NCBI GenBank assembly: GCA_902802815.1
Contig: CADCNQ010000017.1
Coordinates: 39,387-103,386, forward strand
Direction of reading: 5' to 3'
From: an uncultured Bacteroidales bacterium
Lineage (GTDB): Bacteria; Bacteroidota; Bacteroidia; Bacteroidales; Bacteroidaceae
Length of the DNA stretch: 64,000 nt
Of the stretch, positions 7,986 to 16,161 are shown piece after piece (within the stretch, counting starts at the first letter, position 1; each line of letters opens with the position of its first letter). The position numbers were made by a program, and so were the translations under genes. Below the pieces are notes generated by a model. The model ran no database searches, was not told where the DNA came from, and saw nothing but the letters and a program-made list of their open reading frames with translations.

Positions 7986-9152
7986 TTACAGTGCTGACAG
8001 GCTTACTGCTGCGGGGAACATATAGCGATAGTCGCCCCTTTCCTGCAGCGTGCCTCTCAGGTTTTCCTTCGTCCTTGGCAGTTTGCCCGAGAAGAGCACC
8101 TTGTCCTTGTATCTTATCTCGATACTCTTGTCGAGGTTCACCATCTCGTCGTTGAAATACAGTGTCAGCGAGGAGTAGTCACATTGTGTGATTTCCACCT
8201 TGTTGCCGTTCAGTTCCAGGCGCACGGTCTTGCCTTTTTCCAGTTCGTCCTTGGGTGCCGAGAGCCAGTAGAAGTGAGGGCGCACCACCTCTTCCTGGCG
8301 CCACACTATCTTCCTGGGGTATGGGTTGCGGCGATACTGTTCCATCCACTTCACGGCTGCTGTGTCCACGCGGTCCATCCAGTGCGGCTTTCCTCTCACG
8401 ATGTGCGTCTCATGTATGTATCCTTCCGGGTCGGTGATCTGCAGTGAGTCGAGTTCCACGCCGCGCTCCACGTTTTCCCTGTTGCGGTTGTAGGCATAGT
8501 CGAATTCTCCGCACCAGTTCATGAAGGGCAGGTTGCGCAGGTTGAGCAGCGACACGTTGCCGGGATGCCCCGCCATCATCGATGCTGCCGCCCATGTGTC
8601 TGCCATGCGTGTTGCCATGCGCCACACTCCGTCTCCTCCGGCCGAATACCCCATGATATACACCTTGTCGGGATTCACGTCCAGCGTAGCTACAGCCATT
8701 TCTATCAGTTTCTGGTAGCACTCGTCCAGTGCCGGTTTAAACCACATGTCCCAGTCGTCGTAGGGGGCTCGCGGAGAGAGGAATATGCCGCTGTCCGACT
8801 TGTACAGATACACCTGGTTGTACCATTGTCCGTCGTTCACGTCTGCCGGAGCGCTTCCGCCGCCGTGCAGCGATATGAAGAGGCTGTATCCGTCTGCAGG
8901 CTTTGTTCCGTAGCGTACGTATTTGAACGGCATTGTCAGACCGCCCGTTTTCAGGCATTTCTCTTCCTCCACGCTTTCGTACTTTGCCTTTGTCTTCTGC
9001 AGCCATTCCGTTTTCAGGGCATCGGCTGCCTTACGGGCTTCTCCGGCGCTAAGTCCCTGTGCAGTTGCGTTCTGCGGCAGCATCAGTGTTAAGGACATCA
9101 GTCCGGCCATCATTGTGCGCCAACTCTTTCTGTGCATATCATGTGTGTTCAT
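7986..9152 (-). CDS. Secreted alpha/beta-hydrolase (polysaccharide esterase-like)
   Basis: 388 aa. The first ATG is at 9152; the frame also continues through a TTG at 9161. The signal peptide ends near NATAQG. The alpha/beta-hydrolase fold is shown by an oxyanion-type HGGGSAP near residue 97, the nucleophile elbow GYSAGG (S about 170), and probable acid and base residues in GEFDYAY and GKPHWMD. It resembles the PHB-depolymerase/feruloyl-esterase group more than lipases. Next to a GH43 gene, removal of acyl or feruloyl groups from hemicellulose is a reasonable inference. It has its own promoter and is followed by a repeat before the GH43 promoter, so it forms its own unit. Confidence 0.82.
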   Translation of the reverse strand: MNTHDMHRKSWRTMMAGLMSLTLMLPQNATAQGLSAGEARKAADALKTEWLQKTKAKYESVEEEKCLKTGGLTMPFKYVRYGTKPADGYSLFISLHGGGSAPADVNDGQWYNQVYLYKSDSGIFLSPRAPYDDWDMWFKPALDECYQKLIEMAVATLDVNPDKVYIMGYSAGGDGVWRMATRMADTWAAASMMAGHPGNVSLLNLRNLPFMNWCGEFDYAYNRNRENVERGVELDSLQITDPEGYIHETHIVRGKPHWMDRVDTAAVKWMEQYRRNPYPRKIVWRQEEVVRPHFYWLSAPKDELEKGKTVRLELNGNKVEITQCDYSSLTLYFNDEMVNLDKSIEIRYKDKVLFSGKLPRTKENLRGTLQERGDYRYMFPAAVSLSAL

Positions 9153-9177
9153 AGTTGTCAATGTTTTATTTTTGTAG

Positions 9178-9185
9178 CAAAGATA
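9178..9185 (-). promoter_or_regulatory. -7 box for the esterase gene
   Basis: TATCTTTG on the minus strand, about 26 bp upstream of the ATG at 9152. Confidence 0.7.
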
Positions 9186-9328
9186 CGAAAATTAGTTTGA
9201 AGTTTAGGGTTTATGGTTTAAAGTTGGTTTAAAAAGTTCAGGAGTTTAATGTTTTAAGGGTCGCGGACATGGATATGTTGTGCCTCGGGACCCGTCTTTC
9301 TCATTTCTCATTTCTCGCGGCTATTAGT

Positions 9329-9420
<92 letters not shown>

Positions 9421-9532
9421 AGGGCGAAGCCCGCCACTAGTCTTCTGTCAGTTTTCTTTCACCCAGATATTTCGCTTCATTAAGGGATTTGTAGACGAGC
9501 CCTGGATGCTGCCTTATATCTGCTTTGACGCT

Positions 9533-9541
9533 GCAAAGGTA
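9533..9541 (-). promoter_or_regulatory. Orphan -7 box without a recognisable gene
   Basis: TACCTTTGC on the minus strand is a perfect -7 match. The region it would transcribe has only a 10-codon ORF (near 9480) and a short GGGCTTCGCCC hairpin. It may serve a small RNA or be left from a lost gene. Confidence 0.4.
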
Positions 9542-9600
9542 CGACAGCGAAAAAACGAAATGTTCCATTTTCCTCATAACTCACTGATGTTCTAAGAGCA

Positions 9601-9624
9601 TGACAAATGTGACAAATGTGACAC
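9601..9624. repeat. 9-bp GTGACAAAT tandem repeat, copy 2
   Basis: TGACAAATGTGACAAATGTG followed by ACAC; plus orientation. Confidence 0.75.
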
Positions 9625-9870
9625 GCTTTCAGTGCGCACACGTACATTATAAACGGGCGCATAGTCTGCGTACCTCAAAGTCCGCGCGCTAGTTATAGGG
9701 TACAAGTATAGATAATAACCTGACGCCCGCGCACAGTTATACTGCGTAGCAGTCTTAAACTCTTACCACAGTTATGACCACAGTTATCCTTTTCTTTCTT
9801 TTCTGCTCTTTTCTTTATATAGGGGGTGCAGGGGAGCAGCTTTCTTTTCTCTCTTTTCATTTCTTTTTTT

Positions 9871-9897
9871 GTCACATTTGTCACATTTGTCACGAAA
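9871..9897. repeat. 9-bp GTGACAAAT tandem repeat, copy 3
   Basis: Reverse orientation, with the same CGAAA flank as copy 1. It lies about 30 bp from the broken end of the IS1380 remnant. Confidence 0.75.
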
Positions 9898-9926
9898 ATA
9901 AATGAATTTACTGAAAATCAACAAAT

Positions 9927-10195
9927 TCACCTTATTGACAGGTGAGTTGGTAGATTAGAGGGAAGCGAAAGATGGGGCATCAGGTGGCTCGTCACGTCCT
10001 CCACACAGTCGCCACCACAGAAGTAAACGCTTGCCAGTGAACCCACAATCTCGCCGTACTGATAACCGAATGACGTACATCGAAGACCAGCACTTTGTCT
10101 ATAATCGGAGCCACAAAACGGGAAAAAAGTTCTCTCACATGAAATATTCCTCCCAAAGGAGTGATTTTCTCTGATTTTATTTGTACCTTTGCCAT
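9927..10195 (-). pseudogene. IS1380-family transposase, N-terminal remnant with frameshift
   Basis: From the ATG at 10195 the minus strand reads MAKVQIKSEK then TPLGGIF, the hallmark start of Bacteroides IS1380-type transposases. After about 40 codons the homology moves to another frame: FGYQYGEIVGSL, then VYFCGGDCVEDVTSHLM, matching the next conserved block. It ends at a TGA (9929-9927), where a full transposase (over 400 aa) would continue. So about 85 of more than 400 residues remain, with one indel near 10070. Inverted-repeat ends could not be placed with confidence. Confidence 0.82.
10184..10192 (+). promoter_or_regulatory. Outward -7 box at the start of the IS1380 remnant
   Basis: TACCTTTGC is formed by the antisense of the transposase start region (ATGGCAAAGGTA) and points at the Gate-domain gene 48 bp downstream. 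Outward promoters in IS1380-type elements driving downstream genes such as cfiA are known in Bacteroides. Confidence 0.6.
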
Positions 10196-10239
10196 GTCAT
10201 CAGACACCTTTCCAGGGAAGTAGGAAACAAATGTATCCA

Positions 10240-11201
10240 ATGAACAAGATAACCATCATACGAGGATGTGTCATGTCGGCTTTCCGGCCGGCGATGCGGA
10301 TGTCGTGGTGGCTGCTGAAGATAATGCTCCCAAGATAATGCTCCCCATCTCGCTGGCAGTGCGTCTGCTGCAATATTATGGGGTGATAGCATGGTGCGCC
10401 CAATGGCTTGACCCCGTCTTTCAATATCTTGGACTGCCGGGGGCGTCTGCCATCGCCTTCCTGACGGGAGCATCCGTCACGACGTACGCTTGTCTGGCCG
10501 TGATGCTGTCAATGACCCTCACACTGAGGCAGGCAACGATAATTGCCATCATGGTGTTGATATGTCATGCGTTGCCATTGGAGTGTGCCGTGGTGAAGCG
10601 GGTTGGCTCAAAGCCGTTTAAGATGGGGCTGATACGCATCTTGGGGGCCTTTGCTGCTGCTTTCTACTTGAACATGGTATTGCCGGAGATGAGCGAACCG
10701 TTCGGACATCTCGTAGTGTCGGATGTGGACGTGACGCTTGCAGAGGTGATGCAGGAATGGCTGGTCTCATCGCTGAAATTGTCTGTCATGATAATAGCAA
10801 TCATCTATTCGCTGATGGTGATACAGCGTGTGATGGACGACCTCGGCATAATGTACAAACTGGTGAAACCGATAGAACCGCTGATGACATTCTTTGGTTT
10901 GCCACGTAACGCAGCATATCTGTGGCTCGTGGGAAACGTATTAGGCATCAGCTATGGCTCGGCAATGATGATAAGTCTTGAGGAGTCGGGGCAGATAAGT
11001 AAGGAAGAGGCCAACGAGGTGAACTATCATCTCATAATGAACCATTCCATGCTGGAAGATACGATGGTCTTTGCAACAGCAGGCGTTTCTGCCGTATGGA
11101 TACTCACGACACGCATACTCTTTGCCTTCCTGCTGGTATGGGGTAGGAGGGGCTTTGTAAAGTTAAGAGTTAAAAGTTTAAAGTTGAGAGTTGAAAGATA
11201 A
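10240..11201 (+). pseudogene. Nucleoside-recognition (Gate) domain membrane protein, frameshifted by a 14-bp duplication
   Basis: From ATG 10240 (or in-frame 10231) the product begins MNKITIIRGC and reaches WWLLKIMLP, then hits a stop because a 14-bp unit is present twice. With one copy removed the frame continues directly into ISLAVRLLQYYG and runs to 11201, about 315 residues of several membrane segments with the Gate-type motifs FLTGAS and GLPRNAAYLW. The Gate family includes SpmA/SpmB-like and FeoB-gate proteins; substrate is unknown. A 311-codon ORF opens at 10266 in the downstream frame but its first 25 residues are not homologous-looking. The last 15 codons read through an AGTTAAGAG repeat. 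Confidence 0.75.
10318..10345 (+). repeat. Perfect 14-bp tandem duplication
   Basis: AAGATAATGCTCCC occurs twice head to tail. 14 is not a multiple of three, so the second copy breaks the reading frame of the Gate gene. Confidence 0.97.
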
Positions 11202-11226
11202 GAGTTTGGCGGTTAGGGGAATCATT

Positions 11227-11349
11227 TTATTTTCTTTCCATCGGATAATAACGTACTCCGTTGGTGATCTGTTCCTCGCTGGTGTCCACGAATCCTAATT
11301 TCTTATAGAATTCATGGCCGTAGGGAGAAGCATTCACTTCCCAGATTAT
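11227..11349 (-). pseudogene. GNAT acetyltransferase, C-terminal remnant
   Basis: The last 40 codons before a TAA (11229-11227) read IIWEVNASPYGHEFY, KKLGFVDTSEEQ and YYPMERK. The A-S-x-x-G-x-x-F-Y-x-x-L-G-F pattern is the acetyl-CoA/C-terminal motif of GNAT enzymes. Upstream sequence does not continue the homology and no start codon is present, so only the tail of the gene survives. Confidence 0.72.
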
Positions 11350-11402
11350 CCTTGGCCTCAGCACAATTCTCCCAAATAGCACCAACCTTTTGGCAGGTTT
11401 TC

Positions 11403-11525
11403 TTATCCCAAAAGCGATTTCTGCAATTTAGCTGACATATCCTCCTTCATAAAGAACACGAAGGCAGATCCGAGCATCGTGCCCAGCAGTGGAATCAGTA
11501 GTCCTATAATTAGTGTCGTTGTCAT
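11403..11525 (-). pseudogene. ZIP-family metal transporter, N-terminal remnant
   Basis: ATG at 11525 starts MTTTLIIGLLIPLLG then GSAFVFFMKED and ends at a TAA after 40 codons at SLLG. This matches the first membrane helix of ZupT/ZIP zinc transporters, where the protein normally continues with a glycine-rich second helix. Its promoter -7 box is intact just upstream. The body of the gene is missing; the GNAT tail begins about 50 bp further on the same strand. Confidence 0.65.
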
Positions 11526-11533
11526 AATCAGGT

Positions 11534-11542
11534 GCAAAATTA
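11534..11542 (-). promoter_or_regulatory. -7 box of the truncated ZIP gene
   Basis: TAATTTTGC on the minus strand, 9 bp upstream of the ATG at 11525. Confidence 0.55.
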
Positions 11543-11953
11543 CTACTTTTTCTTGGATTGTGCAATACCCAAATCATATAAAAATTTATTTACCTTATTC
11601 TTCATGTATATGGAGGAAAAAAAGAACTTTATTTCCTTATTTTGCAGTTTTTTCATTTTGCGGTCCGCAACGACCGAACTCGCAGTCCGAAGTAAGCGAA
11701 CTCGCGGTTCGAAACGACCGGGCTGTGGGTTTGCTACGTTGTTGTTTAAGGGTGGCTTGTAGTTTAACGATTTTAGTTGACTACATATCATCTTCCTGAT
11801 TTTTGTGCCCTCGGAACATTTTCCGGCAGTTGAAGATAAAAAATTAAAGGAAAGGTTGTTAGTTTTGAGAAAAAAGTGTATTTTTGTGGGGTCTAATCTG
11901 TGAAAAAACATCTGCAAGCCTTGCAAACTACGGCACTACAAAAAATGATTTCA

Positions 11954-11961
11954 TATTTTTG
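11954..11961 (+). promoter_or_regulatory. Possible -7 box for the 12-18 kb gene island
   Basis: TATTTTTG lies 50 bp before the ATG at 12011. AT-rich context makes chance matches likely; a second candidate is at 11879. Confidence 0.4.
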
Positions 11962-12010
11962 TTGCAGAAATATGATATTATATTAAATTAAACGTCAAAG
12001 AAGTCCGAGT

Positions 12011-13063
12011 ATGTCAAATCAAGATAACTCCAACATAGCTATTTTTAGCAACAACTTGCCATTTAATCCAAAGCGTGGTAGTTGTATGTACTTAGAGCCT
12101 CAGAGTGGCGCGAATCAAGTGAACAACTACATCAACAACAATTATAGTTCTGTCGTCGAATTATTTGGTGAGAATCGTCCGTTTGTTTATCTTCCGGATA
12201 TTGTTAGGCATCAGGATGCTATTCTGCACTATAATTATCCTTGGCCGGATGCGAGTCGTGCGGAGAGGACGAATGTGCACGTTCAAAACATGTATCGGGA
12301 GATACTCTCATATTGTACGAGCGGAATTGAACTCTTCCAAACGCCAGTCATTATGCGATACAATTACTGGCGTGATTACTGTTTCTATTTTTCGGTATTC
12401 CCTCTGTATTACGAAGATGATAATCAGTTTGTAAACCAGATAAAAGAAATAGTCTCTGCTCCAGTACTATCTTCAGGAGTGCGTGCCAGTAGTATCACTG
12501 ATGTGACTTCTAGGCGTAGAATAGAACAGGACGTAGATTTGGAGTGGGTTTATGCACAAGCTAATGATATAAACGAGCGAATCAAGCAGTTGCAGATGTC
12601 TGGTGTTTCCAGTTACGTCATTCGTAAACTGATTGTCCTGCCGGAACCAAAATTAAGCCGCCTTCGCATCACCAAAGATTTTCAAATCATATTGACGGAT
12701 TACGATAATCTCCAGATTTCGATGCCGACTCTCTCTAAGGTCGTCTTTTTCTTCTTCCTGCGTCATCCTGAAGGTGTTCGTCTCAAGAGACTTGTAGAAC
12801 ACAAAGATGAGCTGTTGCAGATATACTATCGTCTCTCGAATCGTGAAGACATTGACAAACTGGAGAAAAGCATTGATGATTTGGTGGATCCTACCAATAA
12901 TTCTATCAACGAAAAATGCAGCCGCATCCGTGCAGCTTTTGTCAACAACTTCACAGACGATTTAGCCAAACATTATTATATCATTGGAGACAGCTCAACG
13001 CCTAAGTATATAAATTTGGATCGTAGTTTGGTGGAGGATGAGAGTGGGACTCTAAAAGAGTGA
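12011..13063 (+). CDS. Protein of unknown function, first gene of an AT-rich island
   Basis: 350 aa, not recognised. No signal peptide or membrane segment, so it is probably cytoplasmic. The N-terminal 130 residues are rich in Asn, Tyr and Trp; residues about 170-200 look helical (DINERIKQLQ). From about 235 a compact block SKVVFFFFLRHPEGV, LKRLVEHKDEL, then NSINEKCSRIRAAF has the shape of a helix-turn-helix/winged-helix unit that I have the impression recurs in Bacteroidetes proteins, followed by a short beta strand YYIIGD and KYINLD. A regulator or sensor is possible but unproven. Only 22 bp separate it from the BspA-like gene, so the two are likely co-transcribed. Confidence 0.7.
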   Translation: MSNQDNSNIAIFSNNLPFNPKRGSCMYLEPQSGANQVNNYINNNYSSVVELFGENRPFVYLPDIVRHQDAILHYNYPWPDASRAERTNVHVQNMYREILSYCTSGIELFQTPVIMRYNYWRDYCFYFSVFPLYYEDDNQFVNQIKEIVSAPVLSSGVRASSITDVTSRRRIEQDVDLEWVYAQANDINERIKQLQMSGVSSYVIRKLIVLPEPKLSRLRITKDFQIILTDYDNLQISMPTLSKVVFFFFLRHPEGVRLKRLVEHKDELLQIYYRLSNREDIDKLEKSIDDLVDPTNNSINEKCSRIRAAFVNNFTDDLAKHYYIIGDSSTPKYINLDRSLVEDESGTLKE

Positions 13064-13085
13064 GTACAGTATTTATTATCATAAC

Positions 13086-15287
13086 ATGAAATTACTTCCT
13101 CGACAAAATAGATATGCTGCTATATTCTTCATGATACTATTTCATGCAGAAAAGCTATCTGCTCAATTTGGTATGGAGCGGGAAATCGCAGAAGATAGTG
13201 GTGGAGGGCCTTTTAGTGGTCTTCTGGGTGCAATACTGACGCTCGGACTATTTTGGCTGTTGAAAGAAATCTTTGATGATGATTCTGATAAGACCAAAAA
13301 TAAGCCTAATTATAACAACTATAGTCAAGCAAAAGTAACCCATGACTATGAAATACTTGACGATTTGATAGCTAAAAACTTAACTATAGAATACAAAGGA
13401 GATGATGTGGTACTAACAAAATGTCGAAATAGCATACATGGTGAAGTACGTATTCCAAAGAAAGTAACTGTTATTGGCGATTCCGCCTTTCATTTTTGCA
13501 CCGGCCTCACGTCTGTTGTTATTGGAAATAGCGTGACGAGCATTGGTAATGGCGCATTCTTCGGTTGCTCCAGTTTAAAGTCCATTACCATTCCCGAGAG
13601 TGTAAAAAGTATTGGCGTAAATGTCTTCCATCTTTGCTCCAGGCTCACATCTATTACTATCCCCAACAGTGTGACGACTATTGGCAATTATGCTTTCTCC
13701 GGCTGCAGAGGGCTCACTTCAATTATTATACCCAAGAGTGTGACGAGTATTGGCGAAGGTGCTTTCTCTGGCTGCATAGGGCTCACTTCAATTACTATCC
13801 CCAACAGCGTGACGAGTATTGGCGAAGGTGCTTTCTCCGGCTGCATAGGGCTCACTTCAATTATTATCCCTGAAAGTGTGACAATCATAGGCAAGAGTGC
13901 CTTCTCTGGTTGCTCTGGACTTCCTGTAGAGAATAAAATTAGATATGCTGATACGTATTTGGTAGATGTTGTTGATAAAACTCAAAACAACTATACCATT
14001 AAGGAGGAAACGAGGTTTGTTGGCAGCAAAGCTTTCTCAGGCTGCCTTAACCTGACTTCAATAACCATTCCCAATAATGTAACTAGCATAGGTAGTGATG
14101 CCTTCGAGGGATGCACCAACCTTGCCAAGGCAGAATTTGCTAGTATAGAGAGTTTGTGTAAAATTTCATTTACTAATGGTTATAACCCATTGTTCCTTGC
14201 CCATCATCTTTATGTTGATGGCAATGAAATTACGAATCTTGTAATTCCTGAGGGTGTAACGAATATAAGCGAATTGGCCTTTCATGGTTGCTCCGGTCTA
14301 AAGTCAATTATTATCCCCAACAGCGTGACGAGTATTGGCAATTATGCTTTCTCTGGCTGCATAGGGCTCACTTCAATTACTATCCCCAACAGCGTGACGA
14401 GTATTGGCGGAGGTGCTTTCTCCGGCTGCACAGGGCTCACTTCAATTATTATCCCTGAGAGCGTGACGAGTATTGGCAATTATACTTTCTTTGGTTGCTC
14501 AGGACTTACATTTTTTACAATCCCCAATAGCGTGACAAGTATCGGCGCGAGCGCCTTTAAAGGCTGTTCTTGCCTCACTTCTGTTACCATTGGTAGCGGT
14601 GTGACGAGCATAGGTGAGAGTGCCTTCGAGAACTGCTCCGACCTTACATCTGTTGTAATCCCCAATAGCGTGATAAGTATCGGCGAGTGTACTTTCTATC
14701 AATGCTCTAGCCTCACATCTGTTACCATTGGTAGCGGTGTTACGAGTATAAGTGCGGATGCCTTTCATGGATGCTTCAACCTTGCCAAGGCAGAATTTTC
14801 AAGTATAGAAAGATTGTGTAATATTTCGTTTTATATTTCGTTCCATTTTTATGGAAGTAACCCTCTTCACTATGCCCATCATCTTTATGTTGATGGTAGT
14901 GAAGTTACTAATCTTGTAATCCCCGATAGCGTGACTTGCATAGGTGGCTTTACTTTCCAGGGTTGCTCTAGCCTCACGTCAATTATAATCCACGAGAGTG
15001 TGACGAGTATTGGCTTGTGGGCTTTCTATGGTTGTTCCGGTCTTACTACAATTACAATCCCCAAGAGTGTGACGAGCATTGGTATATGGGCTTTCTATGG
15101 TTGTTCCGGCCTCACGTCTGTAACGTGTCTTGCAGATGAAGTTCCTTGCACGGGCATAGATATCTTTAAAGGCGTCTGTCAGGATATAGCAACGCTATAT
15201 GTGCCGGCTTCTTCAATAGATGCGTATAAAAACGCTGATCAATGGAAGGACTTTGCAAAGATTTTACCGATAGAAGAAAAAGAATGA
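13086..15287 (+). CDS. BspA-family leucine-rich-repeat protein with N-terminal membrane segment
   Basis: 733 aa. Residues 1-26 look like a signal peptide (ending KLSAQF); residues about 45-62 (LLGAILTLGLFWLLK) form a membrane helix followed by an acidic/Lys-rich linker. From about 120 to 700 it is built of 23-residue LRR_5 (TpLRR/BspA) repeats of pattern GAFSGCxGLTSITIPNSVTSI, interrupted twice by an island with YVDGNEI/YVDGSEV, and it ends with the usual YVPASSIDAYKNA cap. BspA proteins are surface adhesins in oral Bacteroidetes; here the membrane helix suggests inner-membrane tethering or periplasmic display instead. The stop overlaps the next start (ATGA). Internal DNA repeats invite copy-number change. 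Confidence 0.88.
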   Translation: MKLLPRQNRYAAIFFMILFHAEKLSAQFGMEREIAEDSGGGPFSGLLGAILTLGLFWLLKEIFDDDSDKTKNKPNYNNYSQAKVTHDYEILDDLIAKNLTIEYKGDDVVLTKCRNSIHGEVRIPKKVTVIGDSAFHFCTGLTSVVIGNSVTSIGNGAFFGCSSLKSITIPESVKSIGVNVFHLCSRLTSITIPNSVTTIGNYAFSGCRGLTSIIIPKSVTSIGEGAFSGCIGLTSITIPNSVTSIGEGAFSGCIGLTSIIIPESVTIIGKSAFSGCSGLPVENKIRYADTYLVDVVDKTQNNYTIKEETRFVGSKAFSGCLNLTSITIPNNVTSIGSDAFEGCTNLAKAEFASIESLCKISFTNGYNPLFLAHHLYVDGNEITNLVIPEGVTNISELAFHGCSGLKSIIIPNSVTSIGNYAFSGCIGLTSITIPNSVTSIGGGAFSGCTGLTSIIIPESVTSIGNYTFFGCSGLTFFTIPNSVTSIGASAFKGCSCLTSVTIGSGVTSIGESAFENCSDLTSVVIPNSVISIGECTFYQCSSLTSVTIGSGVTSISADAFHGCFNLAKAEFSSIERLCNISFYISFHFYGSNPLHYAHHLYVDGSEVTNLVIPDSVTCIGGFTFQGCSSLTSIIIHESVTSIGLWAFYGCSGLTTITIPKSVTSIGIWAFYGCSGLTSVTCLADEVPCTGIDIFKGVCQDIATLYVPASSIDAYKNADQWKDFAKILPIEEKE
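13485..15120 (+). repeat. 69-bp tandem repeats encoding LRR_5 units
   Basis: About 17 recognisable units in two or three blocks; several stretches over 30 bp are identical between units (for example those near 13790 and 14377). Confidence 0.85.
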
Positions 15288-16081
15288 AAAGAAACGGTTT
15301 GACATTAGAAGAAATAGGATGGGGAGATGCTAAAGCTATCAAAGTAACTGGTAGTCATCATGGAATTTATTTTAGAAATAGGAATCCGGAAATAAACTTA
15401 AGTACTCCTATTTTTCGCTATATGAAGTTGGGACATCTGATTTCACTTGTAGACAACAAAAGTTTATATATACCAAACAGGAGTGCCTTTACAGATTTGA
15501 GAGATAAGATGGGATTTGAAAAAATATCGTTGGAGAATATCCGTTCTTCCGGTTTAGAAGTTGCGGAAAGTTATAAAAACATGAAAGAAATAAGAGCTTG
15601 GAGAGAATATAAGGATAAAGCATTTCATGTTTGTATTTCATGTTGGACAACAGATAGACGGGGTCCTGATACAGTAGATGAAAATTTTTTGATGTGGAAG
15701 GCTTATTCTGCTAGTAATGATATAACATGCAGGGTGAAAACTACAATTAAAGATTTAGTTGACAGTATAGAAGACCTTTCTTGTGACATTGCTGTCTCGG
15801 ATGTTTTTTACAATGAAGGCGGCAATAGATATGATAGACTGATATTTGGTAAATCTATTTATTACGAAAGTGAACAAGAAATAAGGGTTGTTGCATTGTC
15901 TAACGATAATCATGTAGATGTTAAAATAAACCCATATAGTTTGATTAAAGAAATAAAGACTTCTCCATTCGTTATTCCACCCGTTGAAGGAAGCATAATA
16001 GATATGCTAAAGAAACGATATCCTCAACTGGAAAATGTGATTTCGTCTTCTAAGGTAATGGAATATGCATATGTAAATTAA
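15284..16081 (+). CDS. DUF2971-type protein
   Basis: 265 aa from the ATG at 15284, which overlaps the preceding TGA (ATGA, translational coupling); an in-frame ATG at 15242 lies inside the BspA gene and is less likely. Features: YMKLGHLISLVDNKSL near the N-terminus (the typical entry of DUF2971 proteins, which begin with a residues-of-housing motif), HVCISCWTTD and LMWKAYS in the middle, and FGKSIYYESEQEIR near the C-terminus. DUF2971 proteins are scattered among mobile and defence-associated loci; their activity is unknown. No signal peptide, so cytoplasmic, unlike its neighbours. Confidence 0.75.
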   Translation: MKRNGLTLEEIGWGDAKAIKVTGSHHGIYFRNRNPEINLSTPIFRYMKLGHLISLVDNKSLYIPNRSAFTDLRDKMGFEKISLENIRSSGLEVAESYKNMKEIRAWREYKDKAFHVCISCWTTDRRGPDTVDENFLMWKAYSASNDITCRVKTTIKDLVDSIEDLSCDIAVSDVFYNEGGNRYDRLIFGKSIYYESEQEIRVVALSNDNHVDVKINPYSLIKEIKTSPFVIPPVEGSIIDMLKKRYPQLENVISSSKVMEYAYVN

Positions 16082-16161
16082 AATGCTAACAGGTATCAGT
16101 AGAGGTAATCCCGTTTTTATATGACGTCAGAATGTATGTAGAACTATATAACAAAAACCTT

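Larger units (their letters stand above)
11526..12010. other. AT-rich intergenic region before the unknown gene island
   Basis: Holds the ZIP promoter, a short CG-containing direct-repeat block (11661-11730, units like CGAACTCGC) and two possible plus-strand -7 boxes (11879 and 11954). The 127-codon minus frame across it is composition-driven and not credible. Confidence 0.5.

Noticed and set aside
9693..9893. 66-codon minus-strand ORF (TNVTNVT start)
   Set aside because: The start lies in the 9-bp repeat array and the rest is Lys/Arg low complexity; it shares no domain.
10266..10345. Start of the Gate gene at 10266 in the downstream frame
   Set aside because: The first 25 residues look unrelated to the family, whereas the other frame supplies a family-like N-terminus up to the 14-bp duplication.
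11543..11926. 127-codon minus-strand ORF
   Set aside because: AT-rich, Lys/Phe/Asn-biased translation with no domain; spans promoter-like and repeat sequence.
13485..15120. CRISPR or VNTR locus
   Set aside because: The periodic units are in frame and encode LRR_5 repeats of a single protein.
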